Assembly: GCF_023370075.1 (NCBI RefSeq)
Contig: NZ_CP097150.1
Coordinates: 1 to 64,000 of the forward strand
Origin: Deinococcus sp. QL22
GTDB lineage: Bacteria; Deinococcota; Deinococci; Deinococcales; Deinococcaceae
Direction of reading: 5' to 3'
DNA length: 64,000 nucleotides
Both the position numbers and the translations under genes were made by a program. Numbering within the stretch: the stretch's first letter is position 1; every line of letters starts with the position of its first letter. Below the pieces are notes generated by a model. The model did no database searches. It saw nothing but the letters and a program-made list of their open reading frames with translations, and was not told the DNA's origin. Positions 1 through 8,889 of this stretch are shown here, piece by piece.

Positions 1-107
1 GGGAACACGGAAATGATGATGATCAGGATCAAAGCCAGCCACGCGAGCAGACGACCAAATGAGAACGGTTTGCGGGGGCGGTGGTGGGCAGCAGGTACGG
101 TGGTCAT
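1..107 (-). CDS. Carbohydrate ABC transporter permease, MalG-type (partial, N-terminus only)
   Basis: Only the first 35 codons lie in the window; the gene runs off its left edge. The start is ATG at 107-105, preceded by AGGAG at a normal distance. The visible N-terminus is a short His/Arg-rich cytoplasmic stretch followed by a strongly hydrophobic Leu/Ile run, as in the first membrane helix of MalG-type inner-membrane permeases. It begins 15 nt after the stop of a MalF-type permease, the usual MalF-MalG order, so the two should form one heterodimeric sugar channel. The family assignment rests mainly on that neighbour. Confidence 0.7.
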   Translation of the reverse strand, partial: MTTVPAAHHRPRKPFSFGRLLAWLALILIIIISVF

Positions 108-122
108 GGGGTTCTCCTGGGG

Positions 123-1043
123 TCACTCGAGGTCAGATTCGTTGGCGCGCAGCAGACGCATCTGCAGGAGGGTGAACACCACCAGAATCGCGAAGAGAAC
201 CATGCTCATCGCTGTGGCGTAGCCCATTCGGAAGAAGCTGAAGGCATTCTGGTAGATGTAGTACACCAGCACCTTGGTGGCGTCGGCCGGGCCGCCCTGA
301 GTCGTGACCGCCACCGTGTCAAAAATCTGGAACGATCCGATCACGGACGTCACCAGCACAAACACCATCACGGGACGGAGCAGCGGGAGGGTAATGCGGC
401 GAAAGGTCGTCCATTCACTCGCTCCATCAATCGCGGAAGCCTCATACACTGTGCGGGGAATGGCCTGAAGCCCGGCGTAGAAAAGCAGTGCGTTAAACCC
501 CATATGCTTCCAGACGTTCACGAAGGCGATGGTGGGCAGGGCCTGCTCTGCTGACGTAAAGAAGGACTGCTTGCCAAGGGGCGTGGTGTCCAACCACTGG
601 TTCACGATGCCCAGGAACGGGTCAAGCAACCACAGGAAAATCATGGCCACCACCACGCTGGACAGCAGGTACGGAAGGATCAGCAGGCCCTTGATGAACA
701 TGCTCTTGACCAGGCGGTCCATGGCCACCGCTAAGCCCAGGGACAGCAGAGTCTGCACCGGAATGTTCCAGAGTACGTACTTCACGGTGATGCCCAGTGC
801 CGACCAGAATTTCGGGTCGCGGATGACCTCCTGGTAATTGGCCATGCCGACGCCTGTGGGCTCGCTGAGCAGGTTCCAGTCGGTAAAGCTGATCTGAATA
901 CCGCGCAGGGCCGGGTACAGATAGAACACCACGAAGCCAATCAGGGCGGGCAGGATGAACAGGTAGCCGGCCAAGGCCTGGGGGGAGAGTCGGCGCGGCG
1001 GAGCCGTCGCCTGGAGCGGCACGGCGTCTAATCGGGTGGACAT
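123..1043 (-). CDS. Sugar ABC transporter permease, MalF/UgpA-type
   Basis: Inner-membrane permease of a carbohydrate importer (binding-protein-dependent transport family). About 306 residues, six predicted membrane helices, and the cytoplasmic EAA loop near residues 200-225 (EASAIDGASEWTTFRRI), which docks onto the ATPase. ATG at 1043 is preferred over an in-frame TTG one codon upstream because AGGAG lies six bases before it. The MalG partner follows after 15 nt and a LacI-type repressor gene lies just upstream on the same strand. No binding protein or ATPase is visible, so substrate is unknown; the LacI neighbour suggests a sugar. Confidence 0.9.
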   Translation of the reverse strand: MSTRLDAVPLQATAPPRRLSPQALAGYLFILPALIGFVVFYLYPALRGIQISFTDWNLLSEPTGVGMANYQEVIRDPKFWSALGITVKYVLWNIPVQTLLSLGLAVAMDRLVKSMFIKGLLILPYLLSSVVVAMIFLWLLDPFLGIVNQWLDTTPLGKQSFFTSAEQALPTIAFVNVWKHMGFNALLFYAGLQAIPRTVYEASAIDGASEWTTFRRITLPLLRPVMVFVLVTSVIGSFQIFDTVAVTTQGGPADATKVLVYYIYQNAFSFFRMGYATAMSMVLFAILVVFTLLQMRLLRANESDLE

Positions 1044-1094
1044 CAAGATCTCCTGGGGTCTCCAGCTCCTGAGGGGCTGGGCAGCGTGCGGGCT

Positions 1095-2099
1095 TCAGGC
1101 CGATTCGCGGACGACGAGCGATACGGGGAAAACGTCTGTCGGGGGTAACTCGCGCTGTTCCACCTGAGCCACGAGGCGGCGGACAGCCTCGCGTGCCATT
1201 TCGCCGTGCGGCACGTGCAGGGTGGTGAGCTGCGGGGAGGTGTATTGGGCGAACTCAAAATCATCGAAGCCGCTGATGGCCACATCGGTGGGCACCTGGA
1301 GACCTAAGTCGTGCGCGGCCCGGAGAGCACCGGCGGCGATGCGGTCGCTGGCCGCCAGGACGGCGTCTGGTCGTGCGCCACTGGCCCAGAGGGTCTGCAT
1401 GGCGGCTTCACCGGACGCATACGACCAGCTGCTGGGGATCACCTCGGCCTGCACGCCATGCTCCAGGGTGGCCTGCTGGAAGCCGCGCAGACGCGCCTGC
1501 GCGCTGCTGCCGGGATCGCCGCTGGGGATAAGCAGGGCCAGGCGAGCGCGCCCCTGTGCGATATGGTGGCCGACCATCGTGGCGATCCCGCCCTCGTAAT
1601 CAGCGGAAATGGTAGTTGCCACGCTGTCAGGCAGCACGTGATCGAACAAGACGGTCTGAATGCCGTAAGCCTGGATCTCCAGCAGGTGACTGCTGGGCAG
1701 GGTGGTGCCCACCAGCACGGCTCCGCCGAACAACCCTTGCAGGTACCGCTGACGGAAGTGGTCGAGGGTCTCCGGGTGTTCCTGGTCCAGAAAGGCGATG
1801 GTCATGCTGTAGCCGTGGGCGTTGGCTTCCGCCACGAAAGCCGACTGGATCAGGTTGCGGTAGGGGTCGTGGATGTCTTCGGCATTGTGGCCAAAGAACG
1901 CGCAGCACAGCGTGGTGGTTCGGGATTGGCGCAGCGCCTTGGCAGCTTGGTTCGGGTGGTAGTCCAGCTCCTTGATGGCCGCCAGGACCCGGTCGCGTGT
2001 GGCAGGCCGGATGGAGGGGTGATCGTTGAGCACATTGGACACGGTTTGGTAGGACACACCGGCATGGGCAGCGACATTGCGCATGGTGGTTCGGGTCAC
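1095..2099 (-). CDS. LacI-family transcriptional regulator
   Basis: A 334-residue repressor. Residues 5-55 hold the LacI helix-turn-helix and hinge (VAAHAGVSYQTVSNVLN, then YHPNQAAKALR); the rest is a periplasmic-binding-protein-like sugar sensor ending in the usual effector domain. The start is GTG at 2099 with GGAGG six to seven bases upstream. It ends about 50 nt before the permease genes, with the same orientation, so it probably controls the sugar importer and itself. Three operator-like sites lie just upstream of its start (separate entry). The ligand cannot be read from sequence. Confidence 0.93.
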   Translation of the reverse strand: MTRTTMRNVAAHAGVSYQTVSNVLNDHPSIRPATRDRVLAAIKELDYHPNQAAKALRQSRTTTLCCAFFGHNAEDIHDPYRNLIQSAFVAEANAHGYSMTIAFLDQEHPETLDHFRQRYLQGLFGGAVLVGTTLPSSHLLEIQAYGIQTVLFDHVLPDSVATTISADYEGGIATMVGHHIAQGRARLALLIPSGDPGSSAQARLRGFQQATLEHGVQAEVIPSSWSYASGEAAMQTLWASGARPDAVLAASDRIAAGALRAAHDLGLQVPTDVAISGFDDFEFAQYTSPQLTTLHVPHGEMAREAVRRLVAQVEQRELPPTDVFPVSLVVRESA

Positions 2100-2125
2100 A
2101 GGCGACCTCCAGGTTGGGGCTACTT

Positions 2126-2228
2126 ATTTGAACGATCAAATCATAGCAAAGAAAAATCCTGAACGCAATGGATCGATCAAAAAACGGAGCAGACTTTATC
2201 GCAAGGCTTCTCTTGGAACGATCCCGCG
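2126..2228. promoter_or_regulatory. Three LacI-type operator-like sites
   Basis: ATTTGAACGATCAAAT (2126-2141) is a near-perfect palindrome centred on CG, as LacI-family operators usually are. A related site lies at 2167-2182 (half GATCAAAA) and a weaker one at 2212-2227. All share the core CGATC, and their centres are 41 and 45 bp apart, close to four helical turns. They sit directly upstream of the LacI-type gene. Autoregulation is inferred. Confidence 0.5.
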
Positions 2229-2648
2229 TGATGCATGCGTCATTGCGGAAAGCAGCAGGCATCTTCTCTCCTCTACATATCCCTTCCCTTCTACACGTTT
2301 GCCTTTCCGTGAATCCTGCGTCTGTGATGCTCTCGTGTCGTGGCCGCAGTCATAGGTTCATGCAGAAGCACTCTGCTTGAGCCGCCACTGACTTTTGGAG
2401 GGCATCAGAACGATCGCGCCAATCTCCAAGCTCTCATTCGACTGCATGGGACGCACGGTAACTTGCTTTTTGCGGCCGATGAGCGGGGTCGTGGCGTGCT
2501 CACTGGGATCCAAGGTGGCCTACCGGGGCGTGCTGGATGATCATCATCCGGGGGGCAGTGTCGATACAGCTTTGGGTCAGCCACGAGAGGTCAGCTTGCT
2601 CAAACTGGTCAAGGTACTCCAGCCCTCAGTCAGTGCCGATTTATACGA
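2229..2648. other. Intergenic stretch without a clear gene
   Basis: Nothing certain is coded here. On the minus strand a 54-codon open frame (about 2519-2355) and an overlapping frame upstream (about 2630-2510) both look somewhat protein-like but lack a start and are separated by stops and a frame change. They may be a decayed gene; I do not recognise it. Confidence 0.3.
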
Positions 2649-2680
2649 AGGCGAGCCCCAGACTTTGCCAGGACTCGCCT
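2649..2680 (-). terminator. Possible terminator of the riboflavin operon
   Basis: AGGCGAG (2649-2655) and CTCGCCT (2674-2680) form a 7-bp stem about 30 nt past the ribH stop. The trailing sequence on the minus strand is only moderately T-rich, so termination efficiency is uncertain. Confidence 0.4.
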
Positions 2681-2709
2681 CGGTTGGGAGGTTGTAGGTG
2701 CTTACACCT

Positions 2710-3189
2710 TTATCCTGCCGGGTGCTTAGCCAACTGTTTGAGCAAATTGGCGGTTTCTACAACAGCCAGCAAGGCCTCGCCGCCCTTGTTGCCTGCCTTG
2801 GTGCCTGCCCGCTCAATGGCCTGTTCGGTGGTATCCGTTGTCAAGATTCCGAACGCTACCGGTACCCCGGTCTCCAGACTGACCCGTGCCAAGCCTGAGG
2901 CGGCATTCCCTGCAACAAAGTCGTAGTGGTCAGTCGCCCCTTTAATCACAGCGCCGAGACAAACCACGGCGTCATAGTGGCCGCTTTCCGCCAGTTTCTT
3001 GGCCACCAGCGGCAACTCGAACGCCCCTGGAACAGTCACGAGCGTCAGGTCTTCCCGCTTTCCGCCGTGCTGAACAAACGCTGTCTCGGCCCCCTCCACC
3101 AGACGGTCAACGATAAAATGGTTCCAGCGGGTATTCACGATGGCAATCTTCAGGTTGGTGGCGATCAAGTTGGCTTCAATTCGTTGCAT
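2710..3189 (-). CDS. ribH: 6,7-dimethyl-8-ribityllumazine synthase
   Basis: Condenses 5-amino-6-ribitylamino-uracil with dihydroxybutanone phosphate to make lumazine, the penultimate step of riboflavin synthesis. The 159-residue length fits the family, which forms 60-mer or decameric shells. Visible motifs include [16 protein letters not shown] near the N-terminus, [15 protein letters not shown] and the [14 protein letters not shown] segment. ATG at 3189 is chosen over a longer frame because GGAG lies six bases upstream and the family starts here. It is last in the rib operon, 48 nt after ribBA; the gap holds a perfect hairpin. Confidence 0.97.
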   Translation of the reverse strand: MQRIEANLIATNLKIAIVNTRWNHFIVDRLVEGAETAFVQHGGKREDLTLVTVPGAFELPLVAKKLAESGHYDAVVCLGAVIKGATDHYDFVAGNAASGLARVSLETGVPVAFGILTTDTTEQAIERAGTKAGNKGGEALLAVVETANLLKQLAKHPAG

Positions 3190-3204
3190 AGCTTCTCCAG
3201 GATC

Positions 3205-3229
3205 GGGGCAGACGACCACTGTCTGCCCC
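3205..3229 (-). promoter_or_regulatory. Intercistronic hairpin between ribBA and ribH
   Basis: GGGGCAGAC (3205-3213) and GTCTGCCCC (3221-3229) form a perfect 9-bp stem with a 7-nt loop, lying wholly within the 48-nt gap. There is no T-tract, so an RNA-processing or stability element is likelier than a full terminator. Its role is inferred. Confidence 0.55.
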
Positions 3230-3237
3230 AAGATGTT

Positions 3238-4443
3238 TTAGGTGAGGTGGCCGAGTTTGGCCTGTTTGGTCGCGAGGTACGCGAGGTTGTATGGGTTTTC
3301 CCCCACATGCAGAGGCACGCGTTCAATGACTTCCAGCCCAAAACCAGACAGGCTGTGCAGCTTGCGCGGGTTGTTCGTGAGCACGCGCAGCTGGCGGGCA
3401 CCCAGCAGGTGCAGCATCTGCGCGCCTATCCCAAAATCACGGGCGTCCGCAGGAAAGCCCAGTTGCAAGTTGGCTTCTACCGTGTCCGCTCCCGCATCTT
3501 GCAGCGCGTAGGCGCGAATCTTGTTCAGCAGCCCAATGCCTCGACCCTCCTGCCGGAGATACACCAACACGCCCCGGCCTTCTTCAGCAATGGCACGCAG
3601 GGCCGCGTCGCGCTGCGGACCGCAATCACAGCGCAGCGAGTGAAAGCCGTCCCCGGTCAGGCATTCGGAGTGAACCCGCACCAGCAGCGGTTCCTCCGTG
3701 ACCTCACCCATCACCAACGCGACATGCTCGGCCCCTGAAAGGGTGTCTTCGAACCCCACGATGCGGAAGGCGCCGTACTCGGTGGGAAGCTCGGCCTCGG
3801 CCACCTGCACCATGAAGGGATCATGTTCCAGCCGGTAGGCGATCAATGCCTCGATAGAACCCACCAGGAGCCCGTGCTTCTCTCCGAAAGTAAGAAGGTC
3901 GGGCAAGCGGCTCATCTCGCCGTCGTCGCCCATGACCTCACAGATCACTCCAGCGGGCGCAAACCCCGCGAGCCGAGCCAGGTCGCACGCGGCCTCGGTG
4001 TGCCCCGCGCGGCGCAGCACCCCACCCGGCCGCGCCACCAGCGGGAAGATGTGGCCGGGACGACGGAAATCGCTGGCCTGAGCCGCCGGGTCGATCAGGG
4101 CCGCCACGGTCGCCGCGCGGTCAAAGGCGCTGATCCCCGTGGAATTGCTGAGGTGATCCACACTGACCGTGAAGGCGGTGCCGTTGGGGTCAGTGCTCCG
4201 CCCAACCATCGAGGTCAAGTCGAGTTCACGGGCCCGTTCCTGCGTCAGGGTCACGCAGATCAGTCCCCGGCCCTCGCGCGCCATGAAGTTGATCCATTCC
4301 GGAGTCGCAGTGGCCGCAGGCATCAACAGGTCGCCCTCATTCTCACGGCTCTCGTCGTCCACCAGGATCACCGGTCGTCCGGCGCGCAACTCGGCGAGGA
4401 TGTCGAGGATTGGAGACAGCAGGGAAGGAGAGGAAGGCGTCAC
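3238..4443 (-). CDS. ribBA: Bifunctional 3,4-dihydroxy-2-butanone-4-phosphate synthase / GTP cyclohydrolase II
   Basis: Supplies both precursors of riboflavin. Residues 1-200 are the RibB domain ([19 protein letters not shown] near residue 25, with the acidic metal-binding cluster). Residues 205-400 are the RibA domain, including the zinc site [17 protein letters not shown], the [12 protein letters not shown] loop and LTNNPRK. The 401-residue length is normal for the fusion. The start is GTG at 4443, overlapping the ribE stop by four bases (GTGA), which suggests translational coupling. Third gene of the operon. Confidence 0.97.
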   Translation of the reverse strand: MTPSSPSLLSPILDILAELRAGRPVILVDDESRENEGDLLMPAATATPEWINFMAREGRGLICVTLTQERARELDLTSMVGRSTDPNGTAFTVSVDHLSNSTGISAFDRAATVAALIDPAAQASDFRRPGHIFPLVARPGGVLRRAGHTEAACDLARLAGFAPAGVICEVMGDDGEMSRLPDLLTFGEKHGLLVGSIEALIAYRLEHDPFMVQVAEAELPTEYGAFRIVGFEDTLSGAEHVALVMGEVTEEPLLVRVHSECLTGDGFHSLRCDCGPQRDAALRAIAEEGRGVLVYLRQEGRGIGLLNKIRAYALQDAGADTVEANLQLGFPADARDFGIGAQMLHLLGARQLRVLTNNPRKLHSLSGFGLEVIERVPLHVGENPYNLAYLATKQAKLGHLT

Positions 4444-5087
4444 TGAACCACTCCTGGGGTGGCTTGCCAGTCCCGCATCAGGATCAGGCGCTCAAGGTAC
4501 TTGGCCATCTGGTCGGCTTCCACGTTGACTTGTGTACCAGGCCGCCAGTCGCGCAGGGTCGTGACCTCCAGGGTATGCGGCACCAGCCAGAGGGTAAATT
4601 CGTCCGGCGCAAGGTCTGTCCGGCTCCCCCCAGGACCGCCCACCTCCACGACGGTCAGGCTCACGCCGTCCACGGTGATGCTCCCTTTGGGCACCAAAAA
4701 CTTGGCGAGCTGAGCAGGAGCACGAACCCGCATGGTGAACGCGCCGGGTTCTTCCCGAACCTCCAACACCTCAGCCACGCCGTCCACGTGCCCGCTCACG
4801 ACGTGTCCGCCGAACCGGGAGGTGACGCTCATGGCCCGCTCCAGGTTCACGGTAGACCCCGTCTGCCAGTGAGGAGCCGTCTTGGCCAGGGTTTCGTGCG
4901 ACAGATCGACCGTAAAGGTGGTCTCGTCCCATCCAGTCACGGTCAGGCAGGTGCCGCTGACCGCAATACTCTCGCCGAGGTCGAGGTCAGGCCAGAGGTG
5001 TTCGGGGGCGATGCGGAGGGTCAGGTGACCGTTGTGCTCGGCGGCCTGGGTCACGCGGCCGAGCTGTTCAATGATGCCAGTAAACAT
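4440..5087 (-). CDS. ribE: Riboflavin synthase, alpha subunit
   Basis: Dismutates two lumazines into riboflavin plus the pyrimidine that returns to RibH. It has the diagnostic N-terminus [12 protein letters not shown] and two repeated beta-barrel halves, with SGTCLTVTG around residue 45 and [10 protein letters not shown] near residue 140. At 215 residues it is full length. It starts three bases after the ribD C-terminal frame and overlaps ribBA by four bases, so it should be translated in a coupled way. Confidence 0.97.
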   Translation of the reverse strand: MFTGIIEQLGRVTQAAEHNGHLTLRIAPEHLWPDLDLGESIAVSGTCLTVTGWDETTFTVDLSHETLAKTAPHWQTGSTVNLERAMSVTSRFGGHVVSGHVDGVAEVLEVREEPGAFTMRVRAPAQLAKFLVPKGSITVDGVSLTVVEVGGPGGSRTDLAPDEFTLWLVPHTLEVTTLRDWRPGTQVNVEADQMAKYLERLILMRDWQATPGVVQ

Positions 5088-5090
5088 AGT

Positions 5091-5729
5091 TCAAGCTCCT
5101 TTAAAGGAAGCGGCAGTGAGGCTCGGCCTGCTGAATTGTGGAACCGCATGCAGGAGGCCCTGCATCAGCACGTCTGCTCCAACAGGCGCAAACGTCACGT
5201 CAGTCAGGTTCTGCGCCTGGCTCATATGCGTGGGTGCGGGAGCCGCCAATGGACTCAGGCCCGCGCCGAGCAGCCGGGGAGCGACGAAGACACGGACCTC
5301 ATCGATCAGCTCTGCGGCAAGCAAAGCGCCTGCGAGCGTCGCGCCACCTTCCAGCAGCAGACTGGTGATGCCAAGCTCGCCTAATCCGCTCAGCGCCTGG
5401 CTGAGGTCACCTGCGCGCAGGAGATGGAGGTCTTCGCGCTCCAGATGCCGGGCGTCGGTGTCTGGACCCGTGATGATCACCGCTCCAGGTCGCAGGGCAC
5501 GGGCCGTGCCGGGAATACGGCCCCGGCGGTCAAAGATGACTGGCCGGGGATGTCGTCCTGCAGGCAGGCCGCGGGTCGTGAGTTCGGGGTCATCGGCCAG
5601 GACTGTGCCGCTCCCCACCGCAATGGCGTCGAACTGGTCGCGCCAGTGGTGAACCAGGATCCGCGCCGCTCCTCCGCTGACCCAGCGGCTGTCGCCAGAC
5701 AGGGCGGCCACCCGGCCGTCGAGAGTCAT
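5091..5729 (-). CDS. ribD: RibD reductase domain (5-amino-6-(5-phosphoribosylamino)uracil reductase), separate frame
   Basis: Second half of the usual bifunctional RibD; a dihydrofolate-reductase-like fold that reduces the ribosyl side chain with NADPH. Visible are MTLDGRVA at the start, the substrate region SGDSRWVSG, LTTRGLP and LLLEGGATLAGALL. Its ATG (5729) overlaps the stop of the deaminase frame as ATGA. The bases just upstream, in this frame, still encode GRPWVVYKYA, which normally precedes MTLDG in intact RibD. The split is therefore a single-base frameshift of one ancestral gene, not an old domain fission. Either two coupled polypeptides are made or the base call is wrong. Confidence 0.9.
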   Translation of the reverse strand: MTLDGRVAALSGDSRWVSGGAARILVHHWRDQFDAIAVGSGTVLADDPELTTRGLPAGRHPRPVIFDRRGRIPGTARALRPGAVIITGPDTDARHLEREDLHLLRAGDLSQALSGLGELGITSLLLEGGATLAGALLAAELIDEVRVFVAPRLLGAGLSPLAAPAPTHMSQAQNLTDVTFAPVGADVLMQGLLHAVPQFSRPSLTAASFKGA

Positions 5730-6208
5730 GGCGTACTTGTAGACGACCCAGGGACGCCCCAGACCATCAGGCTGCGAAAGCCCGACTGCTGATGAACGGC
5801 TTCGTCCGCGAGAACGCCAACATCCACTTGGATGCCCGCTGCACGCAACCTCTCTACGCCTCTCCCACTCACCTGCGGATTGGGATCCAGAGCGGCCACC
5901 ACCACGCGTGAGAGGCCTGCCGTGATCAGGGCGTCGGCACAGGGTGGAGTACGGCCGAAATGGCTGCAGGGTTCAAGCGTCACGTACCCTGTTGCGCCGC
6001 GCGTCCGTTCGCCGGCCTCGCGCAGGGCAAACACCTCGGCATGCGGTTCTCCCGCCTGGGGATGAAAGCCGCGCCCGACGATCTCGTCACCTTGCACGAT
6101 GACGCAGCCGACTGGAGGATTGGGAGCCGTGCGGCCCAGCGCACGCGCCGCGAGCTCCAGGGCTTCTTGCATAAACACTCTGTCTGGGGAATAGATTCCG
6201 GTACACAT
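5726..6208 (-). CDS. ribD: RibD deaminase domain (diaminohydroxyphosphoribosylaminopyrimidine deaminase), separate frame
   Basis: First half of RibD; the zinc deaminase step of riboflavin synthesis. Motifs are TAPNPPVGCVIV, the zinc ligands and catalytic Glu of PHAEVFAL and the second zinc site EPCSHFGRTPPC. The frame reads the expected linker as far as GFRSLMV and then shifts, ending as PGSSTSTP. First gene of the operon, directly after the FMN riboswitch. The start ATG (6208) has no ribosome-binding site next to it; GGAGG lies about 31 nt upstream with a hairpin in between (separate entry). Confidence 0.92.
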   Translation of the reverse strand: MCTGIYSPDRVFMQEALELAARALGRTAPNPPVGCVIVQGDEIVGRGFHPQAGEPHAEVFALREAGERTRGATGYVTLEPCSHFGRTPPCADALITAGLSRVVVAALDPNPQVSGRGVERLRAAGIQVDVGVLADEAVHQQSGFRSLMVWGVPGSSTSTP

Positions 6209-6217
6209 GTCAGTTGC

Positions 6218-6403
<186 letters not shown>

Positions 6404-6639
6404 TGGCTTGCGCCAGGGGCACTTTAACAAACAAAGCAGGACACAGAATGTAGCGAACTCATTGGAGCAGGAATGACGGAGCGGAACCTGCACCCGTATA
6501 CAGGTTGGACAAACACACGGACGGTCTGTCTACATCGACCCGGTTCAGGCACCACCCCTCATAGGCTTGGTATGGGCATGGATACTTGACAGGCCTGCCT
6601 AGGTTTGACACGGCAGTGAGCGGTCTCAAACAGCAGCTT

Positions 6640-6875
6640 GAGCCTCCGCTGTTCACCGCAAAAACCTTCCGATTCTGCTGGCGAATTCCCAGGGGAGAGC
6701 GCACACTGAGCACTGTTGCGTCCCACCGCAATTCCAGAGATTCCAGCCCAAACGACTCGCATTGCCCGCGCGGCGTTTCCCAAGAGTGCGCCATTTCTGC
6801 GCCTCCGCGACGAACTCGGCATCTTCCTGACCGATCAGGATTTCATCGACCTCTATCCCCGGCGGGGGCAGGTCA
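6640..6875 (-). pseudogene. Frameshifted remnant of an unknown short gene at the end of the overlapping cluster
   Basis: An ATG at 6875 overlaps the stop of the preceding gene as ATGA, the pattern used throughout this cluster. Its frame stops after seven codons, but a neighbouring frame continues as a protein-like stretch (PPGIEVDEILIGQEDAEF) and a third frame carries on (FGLESLELRWDATVLSV). Two frameshifts would be needed to restore one protein of roughly 80 residues. I do not recognise it. The remaining sequence to the riboswitch (6403-6640) holds nothing identifiable. Confidence 0.35.
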
Positions 6876-7681
6876 TGGCGCGTTCCCAGCAGCGTAGCCC
6901 CCACCGGCAGCGCGCACTTGTTTGGAGTCGATCAGCTCTCGAAGAGCCCGGGTTACGCGGGCATCGGCCCAATTCATGCGGGCCGCCAATTGACGCGCCC
7001 CGAGACCCGCTCCCCCTTGTTCAACAGATCAAGCAGCAATCGCGCGTCCATTGAAAGCCGAGCAGGGGTCGGTGGGGCGGAGGCCTGACGCAAATGATGG
7101 CTGGGTAAGCCGAGGCGCGTGAGTTCGAGCACGGCGGCCCCAGACGCCTCCGCCCACGTCGCGTGGGGAGGCAGGCGAGTCGAGCGGCCGTCCACCCAGA
7201 TGAAGCCTGTCCAGCCTTGACCCGTGAATTCAAGAGAGACGGTCGCTTCAGTGGGGAGACTTGGCGGTTGAGGGGGCGGAGGCGGCAACTGCGCCTGCAT
7301 CAGCTTGGGAAGCGGCATCAGCGTCAGTGCCCCAGCAGGGGTGAGTTTGCTGCGCTCCAGCGGCGACAGGGCCGCCACCTGCCGCGCCACCGGCTTGAGG
7401 GCGCGGGCCTCGCGTTCGGAATGCACGGGGATGCCGACCTCTGCCAGGATGCTGCGCGTCGTGTACGCGTCGATCAGGAAGTACGCCCAGGTGCGCGTCC
7501 TGTTCCAGATCTCCTGCACGTACTCTCCGAACGAGGAGAACCCCTCACGGTAGAGCCTCTGATCACGAATGGTTTTGAGTGCGGAACCAATCCGGTCGAC
7601 CGCGTCGCGGTGGTCACGGATCGTTGCCTCGCAGCGCGTGAGTTCACCCCGCTCCGCCTCGGTCAACGGCGCTGGCTTCAT
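6873..7681 (-). pseudogene. Putative DNA-binding plasmid/phage-type protein, C-terminal winged helix shifted out of frame
   Basis: The main frame (7681-6974) gives 235 residues: an N-terminal helical region (YREGFSSFGEYVQEIWNR, residues 45-62) resembling plasmid or phage helix-turn-helix proteins, a proline-rich linker (PPPPPQPPS) and a middle beta-rich part. Near 6994-7008 the frame is lost. In another frame the sequence continues as QLAARMNWADARVTRALREL, a clear helix-turn-helix, to a stop at 6873, so a 1- or 2-base insertion in the GGGGCGCG run probably broke a longer gene. The start ATG 7681 has AGAGG upstream and follows the previous stop by 25 nt. Function unknown. Confidence 0.55.
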
Positions 7682-7706
7682 GCGGCCCGCCTCTCTTGGA
7701 GACGGA

Positions 7707-8027
7707 TCACGGCCGGCTCCTGAGTGAGGTCTGGAGGGCAGAAATCCGGGCTTGAACGCGCTCAATGCGGACTTTCAACTCATCGGCAGTCAGCGGGCGC
7801 TTGCCCGGATCGGCGGCGTTCAACTCAGACTGGTGGCGGCGCTGGGCGGTGCGGGAGAGGAGGCCGCCCCGGCAGATCGAGCGCACGGTGTACTCACTGG
7901 GCCAGCCGGGCGAGGTGTGCACAGCTTCCAAGACGCCCCAGCGTTCGCGCTGCGTCTTGCCTTCCAGCCAGGTCACGAATTCCCCCTCGGCAAAGGCCTG
8001 CGCCAGGATGGCCACCGGGCGATTCAT
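7707..8027 (-). CDS. Hypothetical protein with C-terminal helical segment
   Basis: 106 residues, not recognised. The first half is mixed (MNRPVAILAQAFAEGEFVTW); the second half is basic and then a predicted amphipathic helix (TADELKVRIERVQARISAL) that could form a coiled coil. The start at 8027 overlaps the stop of the upstream winged-helix gene as ATGA, supporting this start over a longer in-frame extension. Codon use has high GC at third positions like its neighbours. Probably works with the other short proteins of the cluster. Confidence 0.65.
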   Translation of the reverse strand: MNRPVAILAQAFAEGEFVTWLEGKTQRERWGVLEAVHTSPGWPSEYTVRSICRGGLLSRTAQRRHQSELNAADPGKRPLTADELKVRIERVQARISALQTSLRSRP

Positions 8028-8581
8028 GCGCGGTCGTACCGCTGGCCGTCCGGCTGAAACACGCTGCCCTGTTCCATCGCCACGTCGAGCACGGCCTTCA
8101 AGCGGCCCATCCGCCACCCACTGCGGGACAGGCGGCTCATCAGCATCGACTCGGACATGGGGCGGCCCTGCGCTTTCAGGCAGCTCAGGAGCTGCTCGAT
8201 CTCCAGCTCTGAGACTGGCGTGCTGTCTCCGCGCAAAGGCGGCAGATCCTGCACGGCGGCTGGTTGCTGGAGCGCGCTGAAGTCCGCAAGGTTCCGGGCC
8301 GCGTGAGAGGTGGACACGATCACGGTGGCCCCCTCCGAAACACGTCCACCCTCTGGAGAAACCACGTGCTCATCGGCGGGTTGAGCGGTTCCCTTGAGGG
8401 TGTGCAGCCGGTAGTGGCCCGCCGAGACGCGCTCAATCTTGTCTTCGCCTGCCAGTTGGCGCAGGCGGCCGCTGACCGTTTGCGTGGGCAGCTTCAGCTC
8501 TGCTCCCACCTGTGAGGCTGTCCAGATCCGTGCCCGGTCGCCGCGCATCACGTTTAGGACAGACTCCATCGCGCCGGTCAT
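8024..8581 (-). CDS. Winged-helix DNA-binding protein
   Basis: 185 residues. The first 60 form a winged helix (TASQVGAELKLPTQTVSGRL then the wing DKIERVSAGHYRL). A low-complexity linker follows. A second helical domain near the C-terminus (MSESMLMSRLSRSGWRMGRL) looks like another helix-turn-helix. The ATG at 8581 overlaps the preceding stop as ATGA, with GAGGGG upstream. Two predicted DNA-binding units in one protein suggest binding to repeated sites. The family is not recognised beyond the fold. Confidence 0.7.
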   Translation of the reverse strand: MTGAMESVLNVMRGDRARIWTASQVGAELKLPTQTVSGRLRQLAGEDKIERVSAGHYRLHTLKGTAQPADEHVVSPEGGRVSEGATVIVSTSHAARNLADFSALQQPAAVQDLPPLRGDSTPVSELEIEQLLSCLKAQGRPMSESMLMSRLSRSGWRMGRLKAVLDVAMEQGSVFQPDGQRYDRA

Positions 8582-8889
8582 GATTCCCCTCGGAACATAC
8601 GGGACACGAACCTCGCAGCGGCCAGTTTGGGCACGTCTTCGAGCAAGATGCTGACGAGGTAAGCGCGGGTCGTGTTGGCAATGCTCCCCAGACCCGCGTC
8701 ATTCCACAACTCCGCAATAGACTCATCATTGTGGCCGTTCAGGAAGTCCTGTGTCAGTTGGAAGGGAAGCACACCAGGCAGGTCTGGTGTGCGCGCGAAT
8801 TCCGCGACGAAGCTGGTTATACCTCTATGTGGGCCGAGCGCACGCTTCCAGCCCCGGTCGGTCTCCACCAACTGGCCAGCGGCCGTCAC
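8578..8889 (-). CDS. Hypothetical protein in the overlapping-gene cluster
   Basis: About 103 residues from a GTG (8889) that overlaps the previous stop as GTGA. A longer reading from ATG 8964 or 8931 exists but lies inside the upstream gene and has no ribosome-binding site. The protein is helical (VLPFQLTQDFLNGHNDESI, then a hydrophobic helix around SILLEDVPKLAAARF). No recognised domain. Coupled on both sides, so co-translation with the winged-helix genes is likely. Confidence 0.55.
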   Translation of the reverse strand: MTAAGQLVETDRGWKRALGPHRGITSFVAEFARTPDLPGVLPFQLTQDFLNGHNDESIAELWNDAGLGSIANTTRAYLVSILLEDVPKLAAARFVSRMFRGES

